Of a stretch of 64,000 bases of DNA, positions 1 through 8,442 are shown piece after piece (within the stretch, counting starts at the first letter, position 1; every line of letters starts with the position of its first letter). Below the pieces are notes generated by a model. That model did no database searches, had not been told where the DNA came from, and saw only the letters and a program-made list of their open reading frames with translations. Location of the stretch: contig NC_067203.1 in NCBI RefSeq assembly GCF_026262505.1, positions 22,549,411-22,613,410 on the forward strand, given 5' to 3'. The position numbers and the translations under genes were made by a program. Origin of the DNA: Trichomonas vaginalis G3 (taxonomy: Eukaryota > Parabasalia > Trichomonadida > Trichomonadidae).

Positions 1-64
1 AATTGACATTCGCGAATGATAATAGTAAATTTACGATATTTATGGGCTGTTAAGTAATTTTAAC

Positions 65-2070
65 AAAGGGTTTCGTTTTGCGAAAAAAACGTACAATACG
101 CAATTTCGCTAAAAAAACATTTAGCTAGCAATTTCGACCTTTGACTCCACTCAAGACGTCACTTTTTTAATTTTGCGGTATCATATTTTTGGAAAATCTT
201 TATGAATATTATATAAAAAGTCTCTTTAATATCTATATTTCATATTTTTATCGATTTTTAAAGTTTTTGCGAAAAGTATTCAATTATTTTTGCTATTTGG
301 TCGGGTAGATGTCAGATTTGCGACATTTTCTGATATGATATTCAGATTCTACGTTGATAATAATGCTTATAGAACCCTCTTGCTATTGTGTCAAAATTGC
401 GAAACCGATAGCAAAAATATCTCGCAATATCAAAATTGAGATATTGAGTGAATTATGCATTATAGAGATTAAAAATCTGATTTGTGAAACATCTCATCAG
501 TTTCTAGCTAATTCAAAAATCTTTACTATCTTATTCGATTAAAATGAAAAGGGAATAGTTTCATTATGCTTTAAATGACAGCCTTATAATATAATCATAG
601 TTTTCGCTCAATATGCAGCATTTTTTTTTCGAAATCTATGGTCAATATCCTAAATACTGATTGCTTTGCATTCATATCTCTTACATTTTCTATACCCACA
701 CCACTATTCATTGCTATTCCTATCTTTTTCATTTTTGTTTGTTTCTCGTAATTTCTCAAAAAACATGATAACTTGATATTTGTAAATATCATACTTTATA
801 ACGTAAATAAGAACTTGACCTATTAAGAAAAGCAGTAATGAAAAGAAAATCTGAAATTCATAAAAATTACAAGTTTCTGATGACAATTAGCTTAATTGTT
901 GCATGCTAAGATCAGTCATAATGTAAACCTCTCAATTTTATTGTCGTGGGAAGTATCTCAATTCCTTCAAAAAAATTGAAAAACTATTTAATTTTAAAAA
1001 TATAATACTTTTAATTAGTTAATTAATTGGAGATATTTTTTAAAAATCACTTTTGATAATACTTTTGAGAACTTTAATTAAAAAAATATATTCAAAAATA
1101 TCCAGGATATCAAGAGGGAATTGTTCCTTATGAGGTATATAGTTATGATGTATACCTCATAAGGAACAATTTCCTCCTTAAAATGAGAAAACTTGTTCGA
1201 AATTGTTTATCATTTCGAACAAGTTTTCTCGTTTTTAATAAGAAACTAAAGGCTATGAGGCACTGATTATATATTAGTGCCTCATAGCCTTTAGTTTCTA
1301 ATAGATAGCTGGGAAACTTTCTCCAAATGATAAGTTATTCAGAGAAAGTTTCCCAGCTATCAAGAGGGAATTGTTCATTATGAGGTATATAGTTATGATG
1401 TATACATCATAAGGAACAATTCCCTCATTAAAATCCTAGACATTTTTATACTTATTAATCAACCATTCAAAATCATATTCCTCTGAAAAGTTATTTTATT
1501 AAAAATTTAGAATTTTAATAAATATAGAGTTTTAATTTCATACAATACCTATATATTTTCAATAATGGAATTTGAAAACCATTCTCAAAAGTTCTCAGAA
1601 AACCTTTTTTTCATTAATTTTAAGAAATCCGAGTATTAAATTAAGTGATAAATTCGTTTGACACTACTTTAATTTTTAAATTCAAAAAATTATATGTGCT
1701 TCTTAAAATGACTCAAAAAAATTTATTATAAAATAATATATAATATTAAAAATCCCACAACATTTTTTTACTTTACATAATCGTACTTCCTCGACGATTA
1801 ATTTCCACTCAATTTCTATCGTTGACCGAACTTAGCATGCAACATAATTAAACCAGGTACAAGATTATATAATTGTATTTTCTATCCAATTATCCATATA
1901 ATATCTTATCCAGAAAAAATAACTTCATCAATACCAAATGATTTTTTAACTAGTAAATAAAGTATTTTCTTTACACACACATTGTATATCATAGTTTTTT
2001 TTTTGGTTTCGCAAAACATCCAAAAACAAATATGCTATAAAAGTGACAATTTTAGCAAAACGAAACCCTT
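65..2070. mobile_element. Non-coding DNA transposon with TIRs (Mutator-like, non-autonomous)
   Basis: The left end reads AAAGGGTTTCGTTTTGCGAA (65-84) and the right end (about 2052-2070) is its near-perfect reverse complement, GCAAAACGAAACCCTT. The bases just outside are a direct repeat, ATTTTAAC, at 57-64 and 2071-2078, giving an 8-bp target-site duplication (9 bp with one mismatch depending on the boundary). No convincing ORF lies inside; the 60-65 residue frames at 354-542, 595-792 and 704-886 are low-complexity. Terminal repeats of about 18 bp with an 8-9 bp duplication fit Mutator-like elements, which are known in Trichomonas, but without a transposase the superfamily is inferred. A five-hairpin array occupies the middle. 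Confidence 0.7.
1114..1426. repeat. Array of five perfect or near-perfect hairpins
   Basis: Five inverted repeats stand side by side: 1114-1176 (26-bp stem with one G-T pair), 1185-1230 (19 bp, extendable outward), 1241-1299 (24-bp perfect stem), 1304-1361 (20 bp) and 1364-1426 (26 bp with two mismatches). Loops are 8-18 nt. The first and fifth are direct repeats of each other at 250 bp spacing, differing at a few bases; the three between are unrelated in sequence. Preservation of pairing in different sequences suggests selection on structure or a history of fold-back duplications. Confidence 0.85.
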
Positions 2071-2774
2071 ATTTTAACTATGGCTGAAGCTAATTTTAGT
2101 AAAATCAAATGTATCTTGTCGTTGACTAGTGTTTGCAAATTACAGTTCTGGTGAGAACTCATGTATTATGTATATGGATTATAAACATGGGAATTTTCAT
2201 CTTTAAAACATCAAATCTAAATATTCCAACACAAATTTCAAACGGCAACGTATTGATTTCATAGAACCAATATAATATTTTATAGATGGATGTCTGTACT
2301 TTTGAGCTCAAATGCCAAAAGATTTAGAATTTAAATTTAAAATTTTTGTCCGATTATGATTACCGATAATAATCACAATTAGTGATTTATCTGTTCGAAT
2401 CTTAGGGCATATTTTGAATTGCATGACTTCTTCATTGATATTGAAAATGCTCGAAGTTGCTATTGTTGAAGAATTCAAATCGATATTCTCCAAAATGATT
2501 TTGTACAGTAAACAATTGACTTGCATATGAAATCATAAAATAATCGGGCGAATAAAAATTGTTTGAATTTTTCCATACATAATATGCTATTTAGAATTTA
2601 TAAATACATCTCATGAGTAAATTACGAGTAGTTCATTTAACAAATCAAGAAACTAACCACGAATAACTCGAACTTTTTTCGTGCAATGATATATATATAT
2701 CAAATTTCAAAGACTGTCGTGTTACTTAGTTCTTTATGTAAGTGCTCCTAGAAATAACGTTAAATGATGTCTTT

Positions 2775-2894
2775 ATGAAAAGCAATATTGATTATAGGAG
2801 GAGTTCTTTTCGAAGAGCTTCATTTGAGACATCATATAAATATATATAAGGAGCTCTCCGAAAAGAACTTCTCTTGTAATCAATAATATTTCAT
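2775..2894. repeat. Imperfect hairpin, about 45-nt arms
   Basis: The arm starting ATGAAA at 2775 and containing AGTTCTTTTCG pairs with the arm at about 2850-2894 containing CGAAAAGAACT and ending TTTCAT. A handful of mismatches and G-T pairs occur along the stem, and about 28 nt separate the arms. It is not related in sequence to the hairpin array upstream. Confidence 0.75.
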
Positions 2895-3360
2895 ATATAT
2901 GTGAATTTACTTTTCCGATGTTATTTAGGTTGTTTGGAAAGTGAATTCTAGAATATTGGTACTTTTGAATAATAAAACTTTTTGAAAATTACTTCAAACA
3001 TATATTTATTTAATTTGAACTAAAGAATCATAATAAGTTTATAACTTCACAAAAAAGAATGCAAAACCTGATTCAACTCATTCGAATAAAAAGGAACATA
3101 ATATGTTTGTTTAAAAATAGTCTAAGTTTCTGTGTGAATATCTTATTGCTTACAACTTTACTATTGTTATTGTGTCATTCCATGTCTATGAACTTAATCA
3201 AAAATAATACTAAAATACTACTTTTAATAACATTAAAAAAGAGTGACGACTTTTACAAAATGAGAATTGATTCAAAGAAAAAAACTTTCCCAATGCATAT
3301 GATATTCTCCCTTATACTTAATTCGTTTTGTAGCTTAATTATTTGTTTATCCTCTATAAT

Positions 3361-3365
3361 TCATA
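3361..3365 (+). promoter_or_regulatory. Initiator-like element (TCATA)
   Basis: TCATA fits the trichomonad initiator consensus TCA(+1)Y(T/A). Its A is 22 bp upstream of the ATG at 3385, close to the short 5' leaders typical of this organism. The motif is short and could occur by chance. Confidence 0.45.
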
Positions 3366-3384
3366 TTTTGGTGGTGGCAAATTA

Positions 3385-4734
3385 ATGTCTTCTCACTCCA
3401 TTTGTCCAAATAAATACAGTGAACTGCGAAATAACTACAAACACTACATAGATTTGTATACTGCTTTGTATCAGTTAAAAACGGAAAAAGAAGATGATTT
3501 AAACTCAATTTACAATCTAATTAAAGCAGAATTGATTGATTCCAAGAAATATCTCCCTACAAATATGGTAAAAGATATTTTAGATATCATTCCGTATAAT
3601 AATCGCTATGCAAAGTCATATTTAATTCTTGCTAAACGCGTAATTGATTATTATCATGTCAAAGTGGTCATCGATGTTGATGTTATTTCAAAATACCTGT
3701 TTTATAAAGAATATGGAATCAAATTAGACAATTCTTCGGATTTCGAAAAATTGAAATTTGAAAAACTAGATATTCATTCAGAAAATACGATTTACAGAGC
3801 AATTATGGATAACGATCTACAAAAATTCATCTCATTCACTGAACAGAAAGGATTTTATAAAAATAAAAGAATTCTAAGTAAATTATATCCATTAAGTTTC
3901 GAAGGATTTTCATTGCTTGAATTATGTTGTTACCATGGAGCAGTTGATTGTTTCAAGTTATTAAGAACAAAATTTAATTCAGAAATAACTGAAACATGTC
4001 TTAGATTTTCATTTTTAGGAGGAAATCAAGAGATCATGAACGAATGTTTGAAATATCAAAAACCAAATGAAAAATGTATGATCCATGCAATTATTTCACA
4101 TAACATTGATTTTGTTACATTCTTGATGAATGAATACAATATAGAGATTGATTTAAATGAATGCGGATTTCATAAAAATCTTGAAGCATTTTTAGTTTAT
4201 TTCGATCAAACTAATAATATTAACAAATGCTTTCTTTATTCATTGTTGTTTAGTATTCCATCCCTTTGTGAATATTTCCTTTCACATGGTGCAAATATCA
4301 ATGAAAAAGATAAATTAAGAAGAACTGCTCTTTTCTTTGCAGCATGTACAAATAGTAAAGAAACAGCCGAAGTTCTTATTTCACATGGTGCAAATATCAA
4401 TGAAAAGGATGGAGGTGGGAGAACTGCTCTTCATATTGCAGTAGAAAATAATAATAAAGAAACAGCCGAATTTCTTATTTCAAATGGTTCAAATATCGAT
4501 GAAAAAGATCAATATGGAAAAACTGCTCTTTGCCTTGCAGCAATTAGAAATAGTAAAGAAACCGCTGAACTTCTTATTTCACATGGTGCAAATATCAATG
4601 AAAAGGATGGAAATGGGAGAACTGCTCTTTGCTTTGCAGCAGAAAATAATAGTAAAGAAACAGCCGAACTCCTTATTTCACATGGTGCAAATATCAATGA
4701 AAAAATAAATGCAGAAAATATCAAAATTAAATAA
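3385..4734 (+). CDS. Ankyrin repeat protein (DUF3447 type)
   Basis: 449-residue protein, probably a scaffold for protein-protein contacts; partner unknown. The N-terminal third begins MSSHSICPNKYSELRNNY and continues with YNNRYAKSYL, typical of the very large trichomonad DUF3447/ankyrin family. From about residue 290 it has four 33-residue ankyrin repeats plus a partial fifth, each with a LISHGANINEKD helix-loop signature. The repeats are also nearly identical in DNA, so they were duplicated or homogenised recently. The frame stays open 14 codons upstream, but ATG 3385 is preferred: it gives the family N-terminus and lies 22 bp after an initiator. No signal peptide or membrane segment is seen. 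It ends in a short Lys/Asn tail. It lies outside the Mavericks and is an ordinary host gene. Confidence 0.92.
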   Translation: MSSHSICPNKYSELRNNYKHYIDLYTALYQLKTEKEDDLNSIYNLIKAELIDSKKYLPTNMVKDILDIIPYNNRYAKSYLILAKRVIDYYHVKVVIDVDVISKYLFYKEYGIKLDNSSDFEKLKFEKLDIHSENTIYRAIMDNDLQKFISFTEQKGFYKNKRILSKLYPLSFEGFSLLELCCYHGAVDCFKLLRTKFNSEITETCLRFSFLGGNQEIMNECLKYQKPNEKCMIHAIISHNIDFVTFLMNEYNIEIDLNECGFHKNLEAFLVYFDQTNNINKCFLYSLLFSIPSLCEYFLSHGANINEKDKLRRTALFFAACTNSKETAEVLISHGANINEKDGGGRTALHIAVENNNKETAEFLISNGSNIDEKDQYGKTALCLAAIRNSKETAELLISHGANINEKDGNGRTALCFAAENNSKETAELLISHGANINEKINAENIKIK

Positions 4735-5204
4735 TAAAAAAAAGATAGTTATTAAAGCAAATAAACAAATAAATTATTGCAATAAACAGTTTTTCTGAAG
4801 TATGCTAATAAATGGCCTTCATATTCATTTTAAATAACATTATCATAATGAATATAATAGTCAAAGACGTATTTCCTCTTTAATTAATCATTAATTAAAT
4901 AAAAAAAAGGTATTTTAAGAATATATGACTATATATTGGATTCCAAAACAGAAGAATTATATGCATCATGCCAAAAAAAAACGAAGATAAAGAAAAATAA
5001 TTACGCGTTTACTTTTTACTAAACAAAATTTAATAAATTCATTTTCTAAGGTCTAAATTTGTATGATTAGACGTAATCTTCATTTTATTTTCGAAATAGT
5101 TTTGAAAAATAAAATTAAAAGAAAATTGTAGTTGAATTCGCTTGGATTTTATAAATGCATTGGAATCCCTAACATATTCTTAAATGGTTATTAGTTTTGG
5201 GGTA
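4735..5204. other. Intergenic, nothing recognised
   Basis: AT-rich sequence with poly-A runs after the ankyrin stop. No ORF, repeat or RNA gene was recognised. Confidence 0.6.
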
Positions 5205-5570
5205 TCAATTAGATTGGGAATCTCCCCTTTGTCTTGTCTGGAATTGTTCTTTAAATATTTGTAAGTCTATTTGTTTTCTGACTGCTTCCTGATAGCACTG
5301 ATATCCATTATCAAAAATCCACTTCAATATATCTTCAACTTTCTTCAATTTCGGATTGAATTCAGGTAATTCGCTGAATTCTTGATACAAACGTTTAAGA
5401 GCTACGGCACTTAGACCAGCCTCAAGAATTTGTAGAGGATAGAAATATTGTTCATAAATTTTATTAACTTGAATGAAACTTATTAATTCAGCTCTAGCCT
5501 CTGTATTTTTACATACATCATCAAATTTCTTTTCATTGAAAAATTTCTTTTGTTGCACTCCTCTATCCAT
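5205..5570 (-). CDS. Hypothetical protein, 121 residues
   Basis: The ORF is intact and its composition is protein-like: charged helices and a central segment YFYPLQILEAGLSAVALKRLYQEF. It is soluble, with no signal peptide or transmembrane segment. The start ATG (5568-5570) is the first in the frame; no good TCAYW initiator sits just upstream. It lies about 180 bp from the left end of the Maverick, so it could be a complete small host gene or the 5' part of a gene cut by old insertions. The family is not recognised. Confidence 0.5.
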   Translation of the reverse strand: MDRGVQQKKFFNEKKFDDVCKNTEARAELISFIQVNKIYEQYFYPLQILEAGLSAVALKRLYQEFSELPEFNPKLKKVEDILKWIFDNGYQCYQEAVRKQIDLQIFKEQFQTRQRGDSQSN

Positions 5571-5754
5571 TTATTTCCCTATGTAAAATTTTCCACTGAA
5601 AAAGTTTAAGTCAAGGACCATTTTTGAAAGGGTCTGGCCGTCAGAAATATATCAGATTGGATAGAATGATAGAATTAGCTAGTTATATATATATATATTA
5701 ATTCTAAATATCTTATTTATTAGAATATCAAAAAAAAAAAAAAAAAAAAAAGGT
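5571..5754. other. Left flank of Maverick E1 with poly-A tract
   Basis: Non-coding. It contains an alternating TA run near 5684-5697 and an uninterrupted run of about 22 A (roughly 5730-5751) that abuts the GC-rich Maverick terminus. A-tracts at this edge may be a target preference or replication slippage. Confidence 0.6.
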
Positions 5755-5900
5755 AGTGGGGCCTCCAGGCGCGTTGCGCCCTCTAGCCCTGAAGTTTTTT
5801 TTTTCTTGGGATGGGCCTCCAGGCACTTCGTGCCTGGAGGCCCATCCCAAGACCCAAGAGGAGGACCGAACCCCAGCCGACCAGCCGTTGACTTTTTTGT
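5755..5900 (+). repeat. Terminal inverted repeat region of E1
   Basis: GC-rich terminus AGTGGGGCCTCCAGG followed by the small hairpin GGCGC-GTT-GCGCC (5768-5780) and CTCTAGCC. The same block, with compensating changes in the hairpin, recurs at 38398-38422, 38492-38525, 59848-59878 and 59946-59976. After the fold-back insert comes a block shared with E2, E3 and E4, beginning ACCCAAGAGGAGGACCGAAC. Confidence 0.85.
5805..5851. repeat. Perfect 22-bp fold-back inside the terminus
   Basis: CTTGGGATGGGCCTCCAGGC plus two more bases (5805-5826), a TTC loop and the exact reverse complement (5830-5851). The stem contains a second copy of the terminal CCTCCAGGCAC sequence, as if two Maverick ends had met head to head. 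It is absent from the other termini in the window. Confidence 0.9.
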
Positions 5901-5927
5901 TTCGCTTTTCACAAATTATATATGTTT

Positions 5928-5960
5928 TGTCACTTTTCTGTCACTTTTCTGTCACTTTTC
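5928..5960 (+). repeat. Three tandem TGTCACTTTTC units upstream of the methyltransferase
   Basis: Three exact 11-bp repeats end 30 bp before the methyltransferase ATG. Each contains TCACT, which fits the host initiator consensus TCAYW. Other copies of the element have one to two units here. Role as promoter is inferred. Confidence 0.6.
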
Positions 5961-5990
5961 AGGAAAAAACATTTTTATTATTATATATAA

Positions 5991-6809
5991 ATGAATTTTA
6001 CAAAACCACCGTTACCGTTCTTTGGAAATAAGAGTAGATGTAAAGATATTCTATTGAGAGAACTTAAGAAACTACCGAATGGTCTAACATTTGTAGATTT
6101 GTTCGGTGGAAGTTTCTATATATCCCATTTGTGCCATACAATATTCCCAGACTCAAAGATTATATGCAATGACTTCGACAACTATATGGACCGTCTCAAA
6201 CATATACCAGACACAAACAATATATTGAAAGAGTTAAAAGAAAAGATACCTATAGGTAAGATGGAACGTATACCATTAGATAAGAAAAATATTGTGAGAG
6301 AGGTTTTGAAAAAAGCAGAATATATAGACTGGGATAGTATATCTGCTAGACTATTATATAGTGGTGCTATAAGAGTTCATGACATTGAAACACTTATGTC
6401 AAAAGTTTTATATCTTAACTATACAAATGTTTTCAAAGAGGACATAGAAAAATATATTGAGGGTATAGAGTTTGTGAGATGTCGTTGGACAGAGTTGTAT
6501 GAAAAATATAAAGACAAGGAAAATGTTTTCTTTATAGTGGACCCGCCGTTCTATAACACATGGGATTTTCAATACCAAGTAGACTGGACTTTGAGAGACT
6601 CTTTAGAAACTTTAGACGTTTTACATAACCATCCATGCTTTTACTTTACATCCGATAAAAGTGGTTTGGAAACCGTTATGAGATGGTTAGAGGACATACA
6701 TGACTATGAGTTTAGATATGACAAGATAGAATATGAGAGAGGTCCTATAAACCGGAGAAAGTGTCATAACAAAGAAATTTTATTAGTAAGTAAATGTGGT
6801 TTGAAATAG
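5991..6809 (+). CDS. DNA N6-adenine methyltransferase (D12/Dam-like)
   Basis: Intact 272-residue enzyme predicted to methylate adenine in DNA using S-adenosylmethionine. The order is that of the D12 class: an N-terminal FFGNKSR loop (residues 10-16, cf. the GGK loop of Dam), SAM motif FVDLFGGS (34-41), then the catalytic motif DPPF (184-187) in a VDPPFYNTWDF context. The aromatic after DPP is F rather than the usual Y. N6-adenine methylation and Maverick-type methyltransferases are known in Trichomonas. It is the first gene inside the terminus, with TTTTTA 14 bp before the ATG. Degraded copies lie at 37327-38170, 38711-39534, 58845-59661 and 60194-61008; this is the only intact one here. Self-marking of element DNA or host epigenetic effects are both possible. 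Confidence 0.93.
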   Translation: MNFTKPPLPFFGNKSRCKDILLRELKKLPNGLTFVDLFGGSFYISHLCHTIFPDSKIICNDFDNYMDRLKHIPDTNNILKELKEKIPIGKMERIPLDKKNIVREVLKKAEYIDWDSISARLLYSGAIRVHDIETLMSKVLYLNYTNVFKEDIEKYIEGIEFVRCRWTELYEKYKDKENVFFIVDPPFYNTWDFQYQVDWTLRDSLETLDVLHNHPCFYFTSDKSGLETVMRWLEDIHDYEFRYDKIEYERGPINRRKCHNKEILLVSKCGLK

Positions 6810-6925
6810 GACTACTTGTTTTAGGTTTTTTCCATTGTGTCATTTATTTATTTGACGTGGCAGAAAAGTACAGAGAATATGAAGATGAACCAATGCCTGC
6901 AAATGTTCAGCATATGTACTCGTAA
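6794..6925 (+). CDS. 43-residue single-pass membrane microprotein
   Basis: The ATG lies inside the last codons of the methyltransferase and the frames overlap by 16 bp. The product starts MWFEIGLLVLGFFHCVIYLF, a hydrophobic stretch of about 20 residues, followed by an acidic tail (KYREYEDEP) and a MYS end. A TTTTA motif ends 12 bp before the ATG, the spacing seen at other Maverick genes, which supports real expression. Homologous stretches with frameshifts occur at 37205-37339 and 60993-61126. Function unknown; a small membrane protein suits a virion or cell-membrane role (inference). Confidence 0.55.
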   Translation: MWFEIGLLVLGFFHCVIYLFDVAEKYREYEDEPMPANVQHMYS

Positions 6926-6948
6926 GAGATATTTTTATCTAATATTAA

Positions 6949-7311
6949 ATGGACGCACAGAACTTAGCGAATGCACATCAACCTGGACAACCAAACCCAG
7001 AGAATATTCCAAATGAAGTTAGAATACAAACTGCAATGGCAAACTATGGTCAAGTGCCAACAGATGTACAAATGCAAACTGCCATGTCAAATGACGCTGC
7101 GTTAGGTTTGCCACCATGGTATGCAAATATGAGATGGAAAGAGTTTTATACAAACCCTGAAGTGGGATATAAACAACTCTATGCAGATGACGCGAACACA
7201 GGAGTTGACCCAGAATATGTTTTCTACCAGAGGAGAAATAGAATGTATGAGCTCCAGTTAAAAAATGCTATGGAACTCAGAAGGAAACGTAAGAGACTAG
7301 GCGGACATTAG
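6949..7311 (+). CDS. Conserved Maverick protein MDAQ, 120 residues
   Basis: Intact ORF. The N-terminal half is polar with two related segments (RIQTAMANYGQVPTD and MQTAMSNDAALG); the middle is aromatic (PPWYANMRWKEFYTNPEVGY); the C-terminus is basic (RRKRKRLGGH), like a nucleic-acid-binding tail. Promoter motif TTTTTA at 6932-6937. In E3 its first 100 or so codons are fused to PolB, with the basic tail lost. Copies: 36836-37182, 39660 onward, 58706 downward and 61150-61511. The family is unknown; a core or DNA-associated virion protein is a guess. Confidence 0.8.
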   Translation: MDAQNLANAHQPGQPNPENIPNEVRIQTAMANYGQVPTDVQMQTAMSNDAALGLPPWYANMRWKEFYTNPEVGYKQLYADDANTGVDPEYVFYQRRNRMYELQLKNAMELRRKRKRLGGH

Positions 7312-7329
7312 ATTTTTACATATAGTAAA

Positions 7330-7572
7330 ATGGGTTTCTTCAGTAGTATTGGAAACTTCTTTCGAAATGTTGGAAGAGGTATATGGAATGGCGTCAAAAC
7401 CGTAGGAAGAGGAATTTGGAACGGAGTCAAAAATATTGGTAAAAGAGTAGGTCAGTTCGTTGGTATTATACCTAAAGACCCTGAACCAGAAGAGCAAGCT
7501 CCTGTTATACAACAGCCTGAACCTGCACCACAGTCTAGTTGGCAACCAAATCCAACACCTCAACCGTATTAA
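7330..7572 (+). CDS. Small amphipathic protein, possible membrane-active virion protein
   Basis: 80 residues. The N-terminal MGFFSS matches the N-myristoylation pattern (Gly2, Ser6). Then follows a basic amphipathic region with two near-repeats, GRGIWNGVKTV and GRGIWNGVKNI, and a Pro/Gln/Glu-rich tail ending TPQPY. It looks like a membrane-interacting helix with a disordered tail, comparable in type to the lytic or minor capsid proteins of non-enveloped DNA viruses; that comparison is by character only. TTTTTA (7313-7318) is 12 bp upstream. It ends 12 bp before the convergent gene 7585-8424. Intact in E4 (61530-61772), broken in E2 (36573-36814). Confidence 0.75.
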   Translation: MGFFSSIGNFFRNVGRGIWNGVKTVGRGIWNGVKNIGKRVGQFVGIIPKDPEPEEQAPVIQQPEPAPQSSWQPNPTPQPY

Positions 7573-7584
7573 AAAATTATATTT

Positions 7585-8424
7585 TTACGTTCGATAGTAG
7601 TTGTATATGAAACTAAGTTCTAAGTAAAACGCATGGTATAATGGAATTATTCTCTTTCTTCCATCTGTTGTAAACCATACTTGAAAGTCTGAAATACTTC
7701 CACTTGGTGGTTCATATAGCTTTGTAGGTTTTTCGTAAAAGTCATTTGCCAAGCATAAAAAAGAGTTTTGGGCGCCAGAAAATGAAGCATGAACGATAAT
7801 AGCATCTGGGTCGAAAACATTTTCATATGTTCCATTAGGGTTTTCGACTTCATAAAAGTCCGGGTGTACTGGATATGCTGCAGGCTGATTTAACATCCTC
7901 ATAAATCTATACCATGCCAAGTTGTTATATTTTGTAGAAATATAAACGTTTTCTCCAAGGTCTTCTATTCTATTGATTTTAACAGTTGCATTTTTCCTGT
8001 CATATATAATATCGAGATGGTACTCTCCCTCGTCAATGTTATACTGGTTTGCATATTCGATATAGATGTCGTTTATTTTTTCTTGAAAAGCTTGAAGAGT
8101 TGTTTCTAAGTTTACAAGCAAATTCACTTGTAAAAGTTTTCCCTGTTCAAATTTCTCATACGTACGTTTTTCTTTGTTATAGTATCGAACTTCAAAACCG
8201 ACTGTAAATGGGAAACCATGTATGGCTTCTGAAATGAACTTCATTCTACGAAAGCCAATAGCTTTTGTGACAGATGGGTCTCTTAACCATCTTAACGGGT
8301 AGTCAAAACGATAGCCTTCATGCTTTACGGTCTCTGTCTCAAACTTTTGACCGACATTCGTAAAAAGTTCATCTAATGGTTTAGTTGTAGCAACTCTTGA
8401 ATTTTCTTTTTCTATTGAAAGCAT
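7585..8424 (-). CDS. Maverick structural protein candidate, 279 residues (paralogue A)
   Basis: Intact ORF on the minus strand. No catalytic motif is seen; it is rich in aromatic beta-type segments such as YRFDYPLRWL and SDFQVWFTTDG, and ends in ELSFIYNYYRT. It is a clear paralogue of the gene at 12786-13664: both share FTN.G, FDYP.RWL..PS..KAIGFRR, NVFDP, HASFS..NSFLC and SDFQVWFTT.G. A duplicated beta-rich protein in a virus-like element suggests a capsid component such as penton or minor capsid (inference). It diverges from the fibre gene across an 18-bp shared promoter, which fits joint expression and perhaps a penton-fibre partnership. E2 and E4 copies read four codons further at the end because of one extra G. 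Confidence 0.75.
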   Translation of the reverse strand: MLSIEKENSRVATTKPLDELFTNVGQKFETETVKHEGYRFDYPLRWLRDPSVTKAIGFRRMKFISEAIHGFPFTVGFEVRYYNKEKRTYEKFEQGKLLQVNLLVNLETTLQAFQEKINDIYIEYANQYNIDEGEYHLDIIYDRKNATVKINRIEDLGENVYISTKYNNLAWYRFMRMLNQPAAYPVHPDFYEVENPNGTYENVFDPDAIIVHASFSGAQNSFLCLANDFYEKPTKLYEPPSGSISDFQVWFTTDGRKRIIPLYHAFYLELSFIYNYYRT

Positions 8425-8442
8425 ATTTTATCTAGAATAAAA
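8425..8442. promoter_or_regulatory. 18-bp bidirectional promoter
   Basis: ATTTTATCTAGAATAAAA is all that separates two divergent start codons. It is a near-palindrome around CTAG, so each strand presents a T-run plus TTTA/TTTTTA 13-14 bp before its ATG. The same 18 bp are preserved in E2 (35712-35729) and E4 (62625-62642). Confidence 0.7.

Larger units (their letters stand above)
2079..3384. other. AT-rich intergenic region before the ankyrin gene
   Basis: No supported gene. A leucine-rich 108-residue frame at 3059-3385 runs into the ankyrin start and has no homology signal. The region contains a strong imperfect hairpin (2775-2894) and otherwise AT-rich sequence with short homopolymers. Confidence 0.6.

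Noticed and set aside
354-886. Short ORFs inside the 2 kb transposon
   Set aside because: 60-65 codons, low complexity, overlapping on both strands; no transposase motif.
3059-3385. 108-residue hydrophobic ORF before the ankyrin gene
   Set aside because: Low-complexity Leu/Ile composition in AT-rich DNA; it overlaps the initiator and ankyrin start; no homology signal.
5679-6031. ORFs across the Maverick terminus on both strands
   Set aside because: They follow the palindromic terminal sequence and poly-A tract and are shadows of inverted repeats.
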